Below are positions 24,131 to 35,460 of a DNA stretch of 64,000 nucleotides, piece after piece. The notes below the pieces were generated by a model. It saw only the letters and a list, made by a program, of their open reading frames with translations. It ran no database searches and was not told the origin of the DNA. Each line of letters starts with the position of its first letter. Positions within the stretch are counted from its first letter, which is position 1. Source of the stretch: Oxytropis ochrocephala (taxonomy: Eukaryota; Streptophyta; Magnoliopsida; Fabales; Fabaceae); NCBI GenBank assembly GCA_020916435.1, contig CM037090.1:60726232-60790231 (forward strand). Reading direction: 5' to 3'. The position numbers and the translations under genes were made by a program.

Positions 24131-24751
24131 AAACTTTTCCTCTACTAAGGTTTCCTTAGTTCCATGTGTGCCGCCGAGGGAGGGGGTTCCCTTCTCGACG
24201 CAATCTACTCCCCTCCCCCTTCGCTCTCATTCTTTCATTTACCCCCACCATCCCTCCCTGTCTTGCGTTCTGCGCCCCCATCCCCTTCCCGCTCTCGCCT
24301 CTCCGCCCAACGTTTACATGTCCACGTGCATTGAATACTTGCGCTCCAAACAAGTATTCTTTGCCTTGGCCACAACCTTCCTCAACCACATCCCATTCTT
24401 AGCCTTCGGCCGTTGGTGTTTCAAGCGGGTCACCCTGTGGTGAACGTACTCTCTAACCGAGTCATGCTATGCCTCAGTCATCCTTCCTCGGGGTTTTGAA
24501 TATTTCACCTCTGTGTGCTCGGCCTGAACATTCCCCGTTGTCACGACAAATACTCTCTCTACCCAAATGCTCTTATGGCCGCCTCAGCCCCATTTTTCAC
24601 CTTGCATCCCTTCTGTTTCCCTCAGCCAACAATTTAATTTATTTTTGGTGTTAAAACTATCAAAGGCTCATCTCCTTTTTCGGTGTCGTCATATCCCCTC
24701 TTCCATCGACTTAGGGTGTTCTTATCCTGTGTAAGGTGTGGATATTCAGGG
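24131..24751. other. Gene-free GC-richer stretch
   Basis: C-rich pyrimidine sequence (24170-24320) with overlapping spurious ORFs on both strands. I see no motif, splice structure or repeat that explains it. It differs in composition from the AT-rich surroundings and may be a fragment of an unrecognised element. Confidence 0.4.
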
Positions 24752-25767
24752 TGTTTGATAACTCATATTTATATGAGTTATTTATGCTCTTATTACTTAA
24801 ATTAATGTAAGTTCTTAAGTAATATTGTTGTTTAATTATGTAAATATATGTTGTTTAATGTAAAGGAGGGTTAGGAGTTGATTTGTGATCATTTGGCACT
24901 TTGGTGCCCCATCTTGTGTTTTAATGTGTTTCTTCAGTATGCTATAGCGTCAGGCGTTATAACGTTGGATTCTGCAGCTGATGAGAGAGAAAACGACAAA
25001 GCAGTTTCTGCAGCGTGTCAAATCACTGAGAGCAGCGCAGAACTGTTCCTGCAGCAGCCACCCACTTTGTACTTTATAGGACACTTGTCTATTTTGTAAT
25101 GGAAGATAAAAATAGTTGGTGGGATGGCTTGTCAACCTTTTTAGAAGATATTTTCTTTATATTGAAGTCAAAAACTTCATCTTCATCATCTTGGAGTTTC
25201 TGGTTCAGAAGAGAGGAGAGTTAGAAATAACTCCCTTGCACTCCATTTTCGTCCAAGCTCCATTTTCACAATAAAAGTAGAAACTATGTAGTGCTGTGAG
25301 AGACGTTATAACGTCAAGCGATTTTGTGACTGATGCTATAACGTCCACGGAGTATCGCCATCATTTGGAGTATTTTCCATCTCTTTGTGATTTCGGTTTT
25401 ATGGCTTTAGGTAACACCTTTATGCTTTATTTCTTGTGTTGTTGCTCATCATGAGCTGATTCTCTTGTAGTTGGATGCTTAAAGCTTTGTATTGACTTTT
25501 TAATAGTTTTAATGTAATGTTTGATGTTAGCTTTTTAACCCTTGCTTCAAACTTCTTCCAATGCTTATTTTAGAATTGATCAACTAAATATAAGTACATT
25601 TATAGGTTCAGACATGGTCTATAATTCGAACTTAAGGATTAATGTGGGTGAGTGGTTGTTTTAAGGACACTTAGAACAATCCATGCTTAAACCTAGACAT
25701 AGGAAAACATAGTTCATAGGGTGAATACTGTGGGAGCTTAATATACAGGGGTGAACTTATTTAGAAC
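24752..25767 (+). mobile_element. Truncated LTR-like sequence starting TGTTTGATAACTCAT
   Basis: It begins with a palindrome (AACTCATATTTATATGAGTT, 24769-24788), then AT-rich sequence, repeats of the word ataacgtc (24955-25350) and a poly-U-rich leader-like region. It resembles the LTR of a large Ty3/gypsy element (Athila-like guess), but no PBS or PPT is attached. It is cut by the next LTR at 25768. Confidence 0.4.
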
Positions 25768-27520
25768 TGTCATACCCCAATTTTGTCCGGCTTAGGTCAA
25801 AACCCTAATTTTCCACAAAAAATAAATAAATTGAAGAGTGAAGACCATTTTGCATGCATTCTTGGGTTTCAAAAGTCATTCTAGGGTTTTAGGGTCATTT
25901 TTAGAGTGAAAATGCATTTTTGAGCAAAAACAAGGTTTTTAGGGAAAAAGGGTATTTTGGTCATTTTTTCACAAAAGGATAGTTTCTCGTCAAAAATCAT
26001 TGTGCAATTTTAGAGAAGTTTATTTGAGGCAAAATATTTTTGGTCATGCATATATGTGGCGCATGCATGGTAAAAAAATTTCAAATTCAAAAAGGCATCA
26101 AAAAGGAATATTCTACAAAATTGCAAGGTGAGATTTTTATGATATTTTTGGTCATGGTGATCTCATAAAATGACATATTCATAAGATTCCTAGTATGTGG
26201 CCAAAATGGGGTGTATTTTTGTGCAATTATCCTAAAAGGAATAATCAAAAAAGGAGAGATAATGGAAGGTTCATGAAGGGGACAAATAGTACAATAGTAC
26301 AATATGACAACATACAAAACTTGGGCACCACTCTCCCTCTCATTTTCGTGCCAACCAGCCCCTTATCCCTCTATTTTTGATTTATTTTCATTACTTGCAA
26401 AGTGTATCTCAATCATGACCCTCCATTCAAATTAAGATGCAAATCTCCACCATTCATTCATAGTTAATGGCAATATTGTGATATGCAATTGTGGAGAAAC
26501 ATTTTTGAAATTCACACCTCTCCACTCTCCTCATGAGCTGCCCATTCACTCCTTCATTTGTGCTTTCTTAATGCCCTCAATCCATGTGATCATAAATCCT
26601 AGCCTTTGATTCAAAATTAAAGTCCAATCTGAGAGCACAACTAGAATGCAAGGACCAAAACACCTCAACCCTAATTGCATTCTATAAATACCTTGTTAAG
26701 CCTATCTCTCACAATCTTTGGACTCACAATTCACTCCAAAACCCTATCACATAACTCTCTCCCTCCCTTTCTCCCTTGGCCAAACCACTACCACCACCCT
26801 CCTCCATATTTTTTGATTTCCTTCCTCTTTTTTTGATCTCAAAATTCATTTCCACTCCATACATTTCCATCCTCTCCTACTCTAGTTCATATTTGCATCA
26901 TCAAAAGCTTGTGGTTTGAAGATCATTGTTGATTTGAGTTCTTGCTCTTCACTTTTCTTCATAATCTAGCTTGGTCCAAGGTATACTCTAAAACCCTTGC
27001 ATCATCTTCAACATTTTTGCATTAAAACCCACTTTTCTTCATCATATTTTTGCATATCATCATCACTTTTCTATAATGTAGTTTGTTGTTGTTGGTGGGT
27101 GAGAGTTGGCATCTCACCCTTAAATAAATGGATCTATGTTGCTTTGTGTTAATTTTTGTTTTTTTTTATTAAATGAAATGTGGACCTATGTTTCCTTTGG
27201 TTTGCATACTTATGATTAAAAATATTTTCAAGTTGATTTTGTTGTTGTTCTTTGCTTGATGATGTTTAATCTTGTTGTTAGTATTTCATTTTAGTGTTAA
27301 ATGTTATTTTTGTTGTTGGTTGATGATCTAGCAATATGATTCCCACTAGTGCCTAGTGCACCTTGATCTAAGTGGTGAAGATTGCTAGAAAGGACTCAAT
27401 TTAGCTTATGTGTTCACTTGTTCTTGTATTTTAGTTTGCTTATTGTTAGTTGTTGATGATAGGCAAGTTGATTCTCACTTGTGCCTAGGGCACTTTGATT
27501 CAAGTGAGAAGATTGCTCTA
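25768..27520 (+). mobile_element. LTR-like sequence starting TGTCATACCCC, with promoter
   Basis: It starts TGTCATACCCCAATTTT, a common beginning of large legume LTRs. A TATA box (TATAAATA, 26683-26690) is followed by a pyrimidine-rich leader and a possible splice donor (ccaag|gtatac, about 26980). Near the right end a unit of about 130 bp with gatt-tcac-gtgcctag is present twice (27340-27390, 27469-27520). No PBS or coding follows; the copia element abuts. Confidence 0.45.
26683..26690 (+). promoter_or_regulatory. TATA box of the 25768 LTR
   Basis: TATAAATA in a CTATAAATACC context, followed by about 60 bases of C/T-rich leader. Good match to plant LTR core promoters. Confidence 0.5.
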
Positions 27521-27938
27521 TGTCATAAATTTGCGTAAGCAATAAAGCAAATGAATAAAACAGTAAATGGTTTTGCAGAAAACTGCATATCTGCTAAAAG
27601 CAATGTCACAGTGCTCAATGAAATAGATTAATGATAATTCATTATTCGTTGATGAGAAAAAGGTGCAAACTAGTACAACTATATATAGCTAAAGCAAGTG
27701 GTGTATCATGAGCCACGAATTAACCTAGAAAAGACAATACAAGGAAAAGAAAATGTCTGTAACAAAACGTATCAGCAGAAGATACGATTGTACAGCTGGT
27801 GTGAAGGCACCAAATGTGTGACTAAGAGAATCCTATGAAGTTTCTCTCTCTCCCATGTGCTAGGACCCAATTGCAAGTAGTGGAGGGAATATTTCATTCA
27901 ATCCACATGATTCCCTTGCGTGCTATTATGTTGAGAAT

Positions 27939-28559
27939 TCACTTACATGCAAGAGCGTGAAAAACCTTATCAGTCACAATAAATTTATCAGCAATAGTAT
28001 TGTTGCTTCCCTCACTTAATTCAAGAGTATTTACCTCACCATCTTCACCATTCTTCTTTATTTCTAATAGCCCCTTGCAAGCTGGACCATGATAAATGTT
28101 TATCATTCCAAGCTTGGAAATAAAAGATGAGAACATAGTAGAACTTAAGGCCTTTGTAAAGAAATCTGCAACTTGAGCTTTTGATGAAACAGGCAGCAAC
28201 TTCATTAGCCCCTTTTGCAATTTTTCTCGTACAAAATGACAATCAATTTCCAAGTGTTTTGTCCTTTCATGAAAAACAGGATTAGCAGCTATATGAATGG
28301 CACTTTGGTTATCACAATATAGGACTGGTGGCCTATCACAGCTAATCTTAAGTTCATCTAGCAGAAACTTTAACCATTGAAGTTCACAGGTGGCTGTTGA
28401 TAATGCTCGGTATTCTGCTTCAGAAGAAGATCTGGATACTGTTTGTTGTTTCTTAGTTCTCCATGACACAAGTGATGAACCTATAAAAAAACAATAACCA
28501 GATACTGATTTTCTTGTATCAATGCAATTTGCCCAGTCAGCATCTGAAAAACCAAACAC
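27939..28559 (-). pseudogene. Copia RNase H domain and C-terminus
   Basis: 206 residues. It has FSDADWA (Asp6, Asp8), SRSSSEAEYRAL (Glu47, Glu49) and LYCDNQSA (Asp83), followed by the HERTKHLEIDCHFVRE block: all usual copia RNase H catalytic positions are intact. This domain would degrade the RNA strand of the RNA:DNA hybrid during reverse transcription. It sits in a different frame from RT; the short piece 28560-28625 links them after two frameshifts. The C-terminal tail after residue 140 is acidic and ends at 27939. Confidence 0.88.
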
Positions 28560-28625
28560 CTGCAGAATAGAATCTCTAGGAAAAATAGGCCTCTACCGTA
28601 AGTTCCTTTCAAGTATTTTAGAATT

Positions 28626-29474
28626 CTACATGTGGCATTGTAATGAGTAACAGCTTGGAGAATTCACATGTTGACTTAGTTGTTGTACAGCAAAGGTGAT
28701 ATCTGGTCTGGTGTTGGTCAAATATAATAGTTTGCCAATGAGTTTTCTGTATAAAGAAATATTTGTGAAAGGTGCAACATCATCTTGATGTATCTTCGAA
28801 TTTGCATCCAATGGAGTAGAGGATGGTTTAGAGCCAAGGTGTCCAGTGTCACTTAACAAATCCAAGCAGTATTTTTTTTGCCTATTGACAATTTCAGTTT
28901 TGGAGTGAGCTACTTCTAGACCAAGAAAATACTTTAATTGACCAAGATCCTTGATTTTAAAAGCACTGTCCAGAATTTCTTTGATTCTGTCGAATTCTTG
29001 TAATGAGTTTCCAGCTAAAATCACATCATCAACATATACTAACAGAGCTGTGAAGGTGTCATTTCTATCACAAATGAAGAGAGAATGGTCTGAAACTGAT
29101 TGTGTGTATCCCTCACTTAGTAGCAAAGTGGTTAGCTTTTCATACCACTTTCTACTAGCTTGTTTTAGACCATATAAAGATTTCTGAAGCTTGCAAACTT
29201 GATTTTCCTTGGTACAATTGACACCTTTAGGGATATCCATATAAACATCTTCTTGAAGATCACCATGGAGAAAAGCATTGTTCACATCCAATTGGTGTAG
29301 AAACCAGTTTTTCATAGAAGCAAGTGCAAGCAGTAACTGAACTGAAGTGAGTTTTGCCATCGGACTGAACGTATCAAAGAAATCCAAACCCTCAATTTTA
29401 TTGTACCCCTTTGCAACCATTCGAGCTTTGTATCTCTCTATAGAGCCATCCACTTTCTGTTTAATCTTGTACAC
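28626..29474 (-). pseudogene. Copia reverse transcriptase
   Basis: 282 residues with the copia RT order: MYKIKQKVDGSIERYKARMV, FDTFSPMAKLTSV, QLDVNNAFLHGDL (61-73), SLYGLKQASRKWYE and YVDD (147-150), then the GLEVAHSKT and RPDITFAVQQLSQ blocks. All active-site Asp residues are present. Codons upstream of 29474 continue the domain in another frame (about 29475-29640, EPKSYEEACQHKCW type), so the true domain is frameshifted. Downstream it breaks after QHVNSPS. The intact core suggests recent loss of function. The host lineage within copia is not assigned. Confidence 0.9.
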
Positions 29475-29628
29475 CCATTTGCATCCAATTGGTTTGACAT
29501 TAGGAGGAAGAGTAACTAAGTTCCATGTCTCATTTTTCTCATAGAAGCCTCTAATTCCTTATCCATAGCGTCAATCCAACATTTATGTTGGCAAGCTTCC
29601 TCATAGGATTTTGGTTCAACAATAGAGC

Positions 29629-30135
29629 TCAAAGATAAAGGAAATTGCATTTGAGAATTGGACAACTTTGAAAGAGAGTGATAATCAGAGATAGGATAAG
29701 AAATACCTGGAAATGATGTCTCGAGATGATCTGTTGAGTGATTGGCGCAGATGTAATCATCTCCTTGGTCTTCATATCCTGTATGACAGATTTGGGAAGA
29801 TCAAAAAGGACACTAGCTTGTAAGTCAATCATCAACTTAGGCACAGAAATCAAGTTCAGATAAAATTCTGGTACATATAGAACATCTACTATGTACAATT
29901 TTGGACTAAAAACAACAGTTCCTTTGAATGTGGCAAAAGCTTTGTGACCATTCGGTAGTTTTATGCTTACTGGTTTAATAGGAACATAGTTTTTAAAGTA
30001 TTTAAGAAAGGAGCAGATATGTACACTAGCACCGGAGTCTAGTATCCATAATCCCAAAGAGCTAGAGTATAGGAACAAATTTGAGCAATAATACGATAAG
30101 TTGTGATTTGCAGAGAGAAGAGGACCTCCAATCAT
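29629..30135 (-). pseudogene. Copia aspartic protease fused to linker after integrase loss
   Basis: WILDSGASVHICS (Asp33-Ala36) is the protease active site, followed by the LPNGHKAFATFKGTV and VLYVPEFYLNLISVPKL blocks of the copia protease. After about residue 125 the sequence jumps to the stretch that normally precedes RT. The GAG-pre-integrase finger (HHCC) and the DDE core are absent, a deletion of roughly 1.5 kb relative to a normal element (inference from family layout). It would cleave the polyprotein if expressed. Confidence 0.82.
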
Positions 30136-30631
30136 GTTAACAGTGCTTTGAGGAGTTTGAATTCTGAGCTGTGGAGACCCCTTGAATCATGTTTACCAGT
30201 TTGTCATATTGTTCTTTTGTTATACCAACATTCTTGCTATCATCATCATTCTGCTCTTCAACTTCTTCAGAAACATTAGAAGCTGATTTCTGCCAATTTG
30301 GTGGTAGTCCATGCTTCTTGAAACAAGTTTCAATAGTGTGGCCGCTCTACCACAATGAGTGCACATCTTGCCTCCAGTTTTCCTTGATAGCCTCCCTTTA
30401 CTTTGTTGAAGAATTTCTTTCCATCAGCAGCTGCAATCACAGTCTTGCTATCTTCACTGCTGCAGAATTGTCTTTCATGTTGTATTACCATGGAAAACAC
30501 CTTGTTCAATCTTGGCAAAGGATCCATGATTAGGATCTGAGATTTGATCATCGCAAAGTTTTCATTTAAACCAGTTAGGAATCTGATAATCTTGTTTTGA
30601 GCATGATGCTGTCTAGCATTTTCTGCATGTA
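30136..30631 (-). pseudogene. Copia gag, C-terminal part
   Basis: The minus strand shows IIRFLTGLNENFAMIKSQIL and PLPRLNKVFSMVIQHERQF, the end of the UBN2-type copia gag core (30460-30625). A degraded zinc-knuckle region (about 30330-30370, CALIVVERPHY with the first Cys kept) and a linker KKHGLPPNW (about 30300-30325) follow. Frameshifts lie near 30330. The N-terminal half of gag is lost at 30631. Confidence 0.75.
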
Positions 30632-31040
30632 GGAATTAGAGACTTAATGGCCTTAAACATAAGAGATTATGGAACAACGAATGTGTAACCGCTCGAATCA
30701 ATTGCTTAAACATAGGAGATAATGGTTTTATTAGTTATTTATATTTAATTAATTATTATAAAGAATATTTGATAGTACTAAATTACCCTTCTATAATAAC
30801 AACCATTAGATACAATTTAAGTAATATATTTATCTAACGGTTAATATAGATTTAATGATCATCACTAAGCAAAATTTTTAGTGATGTAAACCTTAAGAAA
30901 CACAACGTGAAGTCAACAATGCTTCTCATAAATTATAATGTAAACCCGCGGAAGTCACACGGCAAAGATATAAATTATAATAGCCGCGTGGTTCAGTTTG
31001 CAAAAGATGCGCAGACGTGCGTGTCATTAAGAAGGTCACC
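30632..31040 (+). repeat. Left arm of the 400 bp inverted repeat
   Basis: AT-rich, containing actaaattacccttc and a GTAAACCCGCGGAAG block; pairs with 36998-37397. Confidence 0.88.
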
Positions 31041-31092
31041 TGAAGATTCAAATCTTCTTTCTGCTGCCTAGCTACTTTTATATAGGCTAAAC

Positions 31093-32181
31093 AGTACTTT
31101 TAGTCCCTGCAAATGTCAAGAAAATCCAGTTTAGTCCCTGCAATTTCAAAACTTTTAAAATAGTCCTTGCAATTACTAAACGTTAATCGTTTAGTCCCTG
31201 CTGTATTAGTTTTGTCTTAACAGAGTTATGTTTTGATGATGTGGCAAATTGTTAATGTTGATGTGGCAATTACGGTGATGATGTGGCAATTACGGTGCTG
31301 ACATGGCTGTCTAAAATATTATTCAAGTCCTTTTTATTTATTTTTTTACTAATAACCGATTCATCTTCTTCCTTCATTCACTTTCAAAGATTTGCATCAT
31401 CATCAATCCAGAAACCTGGTAATAGAAGAAACGAGAAGAAGAGGTGATTCATCTCAACAAATTGAAGAACAGAAGAACAAAAACCCAGCAACCGGGAAGA
31501 ACATAAGAAGAAGCGATTCATCACAACAAATCAAAGAACATAATAACAAAGAAGAATAAAAAAAACGAAATCCTTAAAAACTAAAACAAAATCGAAGAAT
31601 CAAGAACAAATCCTTAAAACCCAAAATGAAATCAAGAATAGAACCTTAAAATTGAAAACAAAATCAAAATCTAACACTAAAACGAAATCAAAATCTAACA
31701 CTAAAACCCAAAACGAAATCAAAGAATTGAAAGATGAATCGATTAGGGTTGCATAGAGATGAAGTGAATCTTTGTTGAGAGGAAATGCATCCGATTTGAA
31801 GCGAATCTTATTACTATGAAATGATGATTTCCACTGTTGCTATGTTGTTTCTCTTTCTTTGTTTGTAAACCACTTGTTGAAAGCTTAGAAGAGATGGATG
31901 ATTTTTTGACAATGTAAAGAAGAGAGGGACCAGGATTTCTAGGGATGGGAATACGAGAACGATGAAGTGGATGCAAGGAAGAAGAGGAAGATGAAGTGTA
32001 AATACACGTCACCTAATTTTTAACACGTGTCTGCCACGTCATTAATTTGTAACTCTGTTAAGACAAAACTAACGAGGACTAAACGATTAACGCTTTAGTA
32101 ATTGCAATGACTATTTTAAAAGTTTTGAAATTGCAGGGACTAAACTGTATTTTCTTGACATTTGCAGGGACTAAAAGTACT
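31093..32181. mobile_element. 1.1 kb non-autonomous TIR element
   Basis: 31093-31228 is inverted at 32050-32181 (AGTACTTTTAGTCCCTGC at both outer tips, ending at TCTTAACAGAGTTA), giving TIRs of about 133 bp. The interior is A-rich with repeated aaaacgaaatcaa units and holds no recognisable gene; the 89-codon ORF on the minus strand (31743-32012) is serine-rich and unconvincing. TIR length suggests a MULE-type MITE, but the flanks show no clear TSD. Confidence 0.75.
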
Positions 32182-32446
32182 ATTAAAAATCCAATTGATT
32201 TCTATATATATCCAAAGCACCTTTGTGCCCCTCCATCCAAATCCAATTGATTTCTATGTTGCAGGTGAAATTTCAAATTTCAAAGACCATTTAGTTGAAA
32301 TGCCTGAATAGCATGACACTTTCGTATTTTTTTAGAAAAATATTATTTTTGTTCACCAAACCGATTATTGGCAAACAAACTTTGCGTACTTGCACAAAAC
32401 AATTAAGGTAAAACTAAGAATATTGGCCAACTCGAGAGAATCAGTG

Positions 32447-32640
32447 CTAGGGGTGTTCAAAACCAAACCAAACCAATAGAAAGCCGCAAACCGAACCAAA
32501 CCAAACCGAAAACCGCAAAAAACCGCTTTCTATTGGTTTTGTTCGGTTTTTTTTATTAGTGAACCGCAAGGTACGGTTTGGACCGCGGATTTGATTATAG
32601 AAACCGAACCAAACCAAACCAAACCGCAAAATCCTATATA
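32447..32640. repeat. aaccgaaccaaacc low-complexity element
   Basis: The segment starts AGGGGTGTTCAAAACC and has two halves rich in aaccaaacc/ggttt separated by a T-rich spacer, so it can fold on itself. This is the style of a small dispersed plant MITE. Nothing else is identified. Confidence 0.45.
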
Positions 32641-33179
32641 TAAAAATAAAATTACTAGTGGAAAAATGTCATTAAACAGCACCATTTAGTATCGGTTGTT
32701 TGAACAGCCGATACTAAATGTGGACGCGGTGGCAATTTTGAAATTAAAGGGAAGTTTTCAATTTTCACGCTTACATTTAGTATCGGTTGTTTAAACAACC
32801 GATACTAAAAGTCTTTACATGGGACGTTTAATTTTTGTAAACGCGTTATATTCTTCTCTTCAAACACATTTAGTATCGGGCTTCTTAACAACCGATACTA
32901 AAGGCCCTGTTTTTTTTTTCAAACGCGTTCTTCTCTCCTCACTCTTCGCTCTCTCACCCTTCGTTCTTTCTTCTATTCATCGTGAGCCTCTTGCAGAGAG
33001 CTCTTCTTCCTTCTTTCTCTCTTCTTCCATCGTTCTCTCTTCTTCCATTGTTCTCTCTTCTTCCTTCGTTCTCTCTTCTTCCATCATCCACTCTCGCTCA
33101 CTCTCGCTCATCACCCTTCTCCCCAAGTACCCCAAACCTTAAGATTCCCAAACCCTAACCCCTCGGTCTCTCAACCAAC

Positions 33180-33520
33180 GGCGCCAACAACCTCCGTCTC
33201 AAGATCCCGCCTCACATGAAGCTCAATGTCCATACCTCAAAAACTTCCAAGGTTAGAGTTTTATGTTCTCTTATAACCCTTAATCCCTAATCCCGATTCT
33301 CGATTTCTCTTGTGATAAATGTTGATAATGAATCATTGATGTTTAATTTAGGGTTTTATTCATGTGAATCTGTTGATTTTGATATGGATCTGTTCTTGTT
33401 TATAATACAAAGAGTGACATGGAACAAAACTTTCGAGGATTGCTTTGCAGATATGGAGCAGAGAACAACAGTGACAACATATTAGCAAAGGCATGTTGTT
33501 TGATCCAGGTTTCTATGGCT
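33180..33520 (+). pseudogene. Unassigned exon-like segments in CACTA-1
   Basis: A C/T-rich leader (32930-33170) is followed by an open stretch encoding LRLKIPPHMKLNVHTSKTSK that ends in a splice donor-like AAG|GTTAGAG (about 33252). A second open stretch (33415-33516) encodes MEQNFRGLLCRYGAENNSD and is also followed by AG|GTT. I do not recognise the parent genes. The intron-exon style matches the captured fragments further right. Confidence 0.35.
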
Positions 33521-33818
33521 TACGGGCATATATTCTCTTATATTTGTGTATTTTACTTAAGCTATTATTGATTTGAGTTTTCATACCTGATTATTTCTGT
33601 AACATTGTGTTGAGTCTTCTGAGAAACTTGGCAAATTACACGATGACATGTTTTCAGTCCCAATTTGCCTTGCCTCAAGAAATTTTATGTCAATAATCTA
33701 TTCATTTTTTTTTGTTGTGCATTGTATGATATATAAATAAATGAAAGTTGTTTCTTACAATGTTTCAATGCTTTTTAAATTTTATGCCTTATTTGGTTGC
33801 TTTATAGGATATACTGTC

Positions 33819-34735
33819 ATGCGGGCTCTGAGAGTTTATGGATATGGCTTGGTTGTTTTCTTTTGTTTTGCCCCCCTCATAGCAAAGAAATTTCAATAAG
33901 AACAGATTCAGAAGGTGAAATTGTTGTTAAAAAAGCATTTTGAATCATTCTGTTTCGCTTTGTTCTTTCTGCCTTGTGATTCTAGGGTTTAGACAAGACA
34001 TTTTTTGGATTGGAATTTCAGTTCAAGTTGGATGAATAAGGAGGTCTTTTTTTGTTACCTTGATAATGATAAGCTTAGAGTGAAAATCTGCCATCTTCTC
34101 CATATCATTTCATATTCTTCTTTTGTCTCTGTTGCTTTTATTGATGTGATTTGGTTCTGCATATGAAGATTCTAAACTACTTGGTCTATTTTTGTTATCT
34201 TTGCAGGAAAAGCTCTGATAGAGATCAAAAAGAGTTTGATTGATCCCATGAACAAAATGAGCCATCGGAATAAGGGTGATCCATGTTCATCAAACTGGAC
34301 TGGGGTTTGGTGTTTTGATAAAAAAGGTCCTCATGGTTACTTCCATGTCCATGAGCTGTATGTATGGCTTCTTTGGCCTTCTGCTTTCTTTTTGTTTTGA
34401 ATTTTTCATTTTAATTATTTTAATATTATAAACTGTTATTATTTATATAAAGTAGAGGCTTCATATTACACAGATTTCTAAATTTTACATTTTTTTTTGT
34501 TCTTGAGTTATGTTTAAGCTACCTAATGACTATGAAACTCATGGGAAGTCTAGCACCTCAGCTAGGTCAGCTCTCTCATCTTGAGATACTGTGAGTTGTG
34601 TCTCTTTATAATCAAAATAATTAATGCTAATATCTTACACCATCTAATATCTTCATTGTTTTATGCTTGAAGAAATTTCATGTGGAACAATCTGATAGGT
34701 ACAATACCAAGGGAGATTGGAAATATTACATAATT
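33819..34735 (+). pseudogene. Captured LRR receptor-like kinase fragment
   Basis: Exons in order: a start and signal-peptide-like exon MRALRVYGYGLVVFFCFAP (33819-33895); EIKKSLIDPMNKMSH and NKGDPCSSNWTGVWC (34207-34362), the typical N-terminal cap of LRR receptor kinases; SLAPQLGQLSHLEI (about 34540-34590); and FMWNNLIGTIPREIGN (about 34675-34728), an LRR unit. Introns with GT and AG edges remain, so genomic DNA was captured, not cDNA. Most LRRs, the membrane helix and the kinase are missing. The source would be a plasma-membrane receptor kinase. Confidence 0.78.
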
Positions 34736-35054
34736 GAGACTCTTGTAAGAACCTTACCCAAGAAGATGAATTATTAGAATTGATCCTCATTATTTTTTTG
34801 AAGAGAAATCAACATACTTTTGTGCTGCAACATATAAATTTTTGCAATCATGCAGTGGAGCAAATAGTATTTCCAAATATAGTATACAAGTTACAACAAC
34901 AACATCTTTGCCTTTTTCTCATCTAGGTGGAGTCGGTTATAGTTGGTTATATGCCTTCTTTGATTTTCTCAGGTAGTTTTATAATGGCTTCATATGTGAC
35001 TGTGTCTGTGACTGTGTGCCACACTGCTACAATGTAACACCTACACATTCAATT

Positions 35055-35159
35055 CTTTAAGATATGGACTGTCCAAGAATGATGACATAGAAAAAGCCTT
35101 GGGTTTCTATAATGACATGTTCTTGGAGGGTATTATTCCCAACACAGCAATATATTAAA
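35055..35159 (+). pseudogene. Captured pentatricopeptide-repeat fragment
   Basis: One open segment reads GLSKNDDIEKALGFYNDM followed by a LEGIIPNTAIY end, the sequence pattern of one PPR motif (Asp/Glu-rich turn, ALxFYNDM helix, GxxPNTxxY). It stops at TAA after Tyr. PPR proteins bind organellar RNA; only about one repeat is here. It lies between the receptor kinase and SSRP1 fragments and shares no frame with them. Confidence 0.65.
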
Positions 35160-35460
35160 CCTCTTTTATTCTTTTACTTTGGGTTGCCTTTTCTTTTGTG
35201 GTTTGTTTCCATTTTCACGGGAGAGCACCAAGTTAGACTCTGATATTAGATATTGTAGTTTAGGTATCTTCCTGTGTTGAGTGTGGTTACTTGGTGAATA
35301 TTGCATTTTGTCATTTTTCAATTAGACATTGGCAATATGATGAAAATTGTGAATAACTGGTCTAATATATGGTTTCAGAAAGACCTCTTTTGTATCAACA
35401 TTTGTTTAATGTGTTTAGTTTGTGACTACTGTAGTTATTCTCATTGTTCCATATCTCACA

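Larger units (their letters stand above)
27521..30631 (-). mobile_element. Ty1/copia retrotransposon, 5'-truncated and integrase-deleted
   Basis: The minus-strand order is gag (partial), protease, [integrase missing], RT, RNase H, then a 3' non-coding region. This gag-PR-(INT)-RT-RH order is the copia signature. The 5' end is replaced at 30631 by the long inverted-repeat element, so 5' LTR and PBS are absent. The left region 27521-27938 probably includes the 3' LTR (candidate edges TGTCATAAA at 27521 and ...TTACA near 27946), but I could not place its boundaries securely. Confidence 0.85.

Noticed and set aside
24156..24443. Overlapping ORFs in the C-rich stretch
   Set aside because: Composition-driven, Pro/Ser-rich, all frames open; no domain.
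31743..32012. 89-codon Ser/His-rich ORF inside the 1.1 kb TIR element
   Set aside because: No similarity to a transposase or host protein, low complexity.
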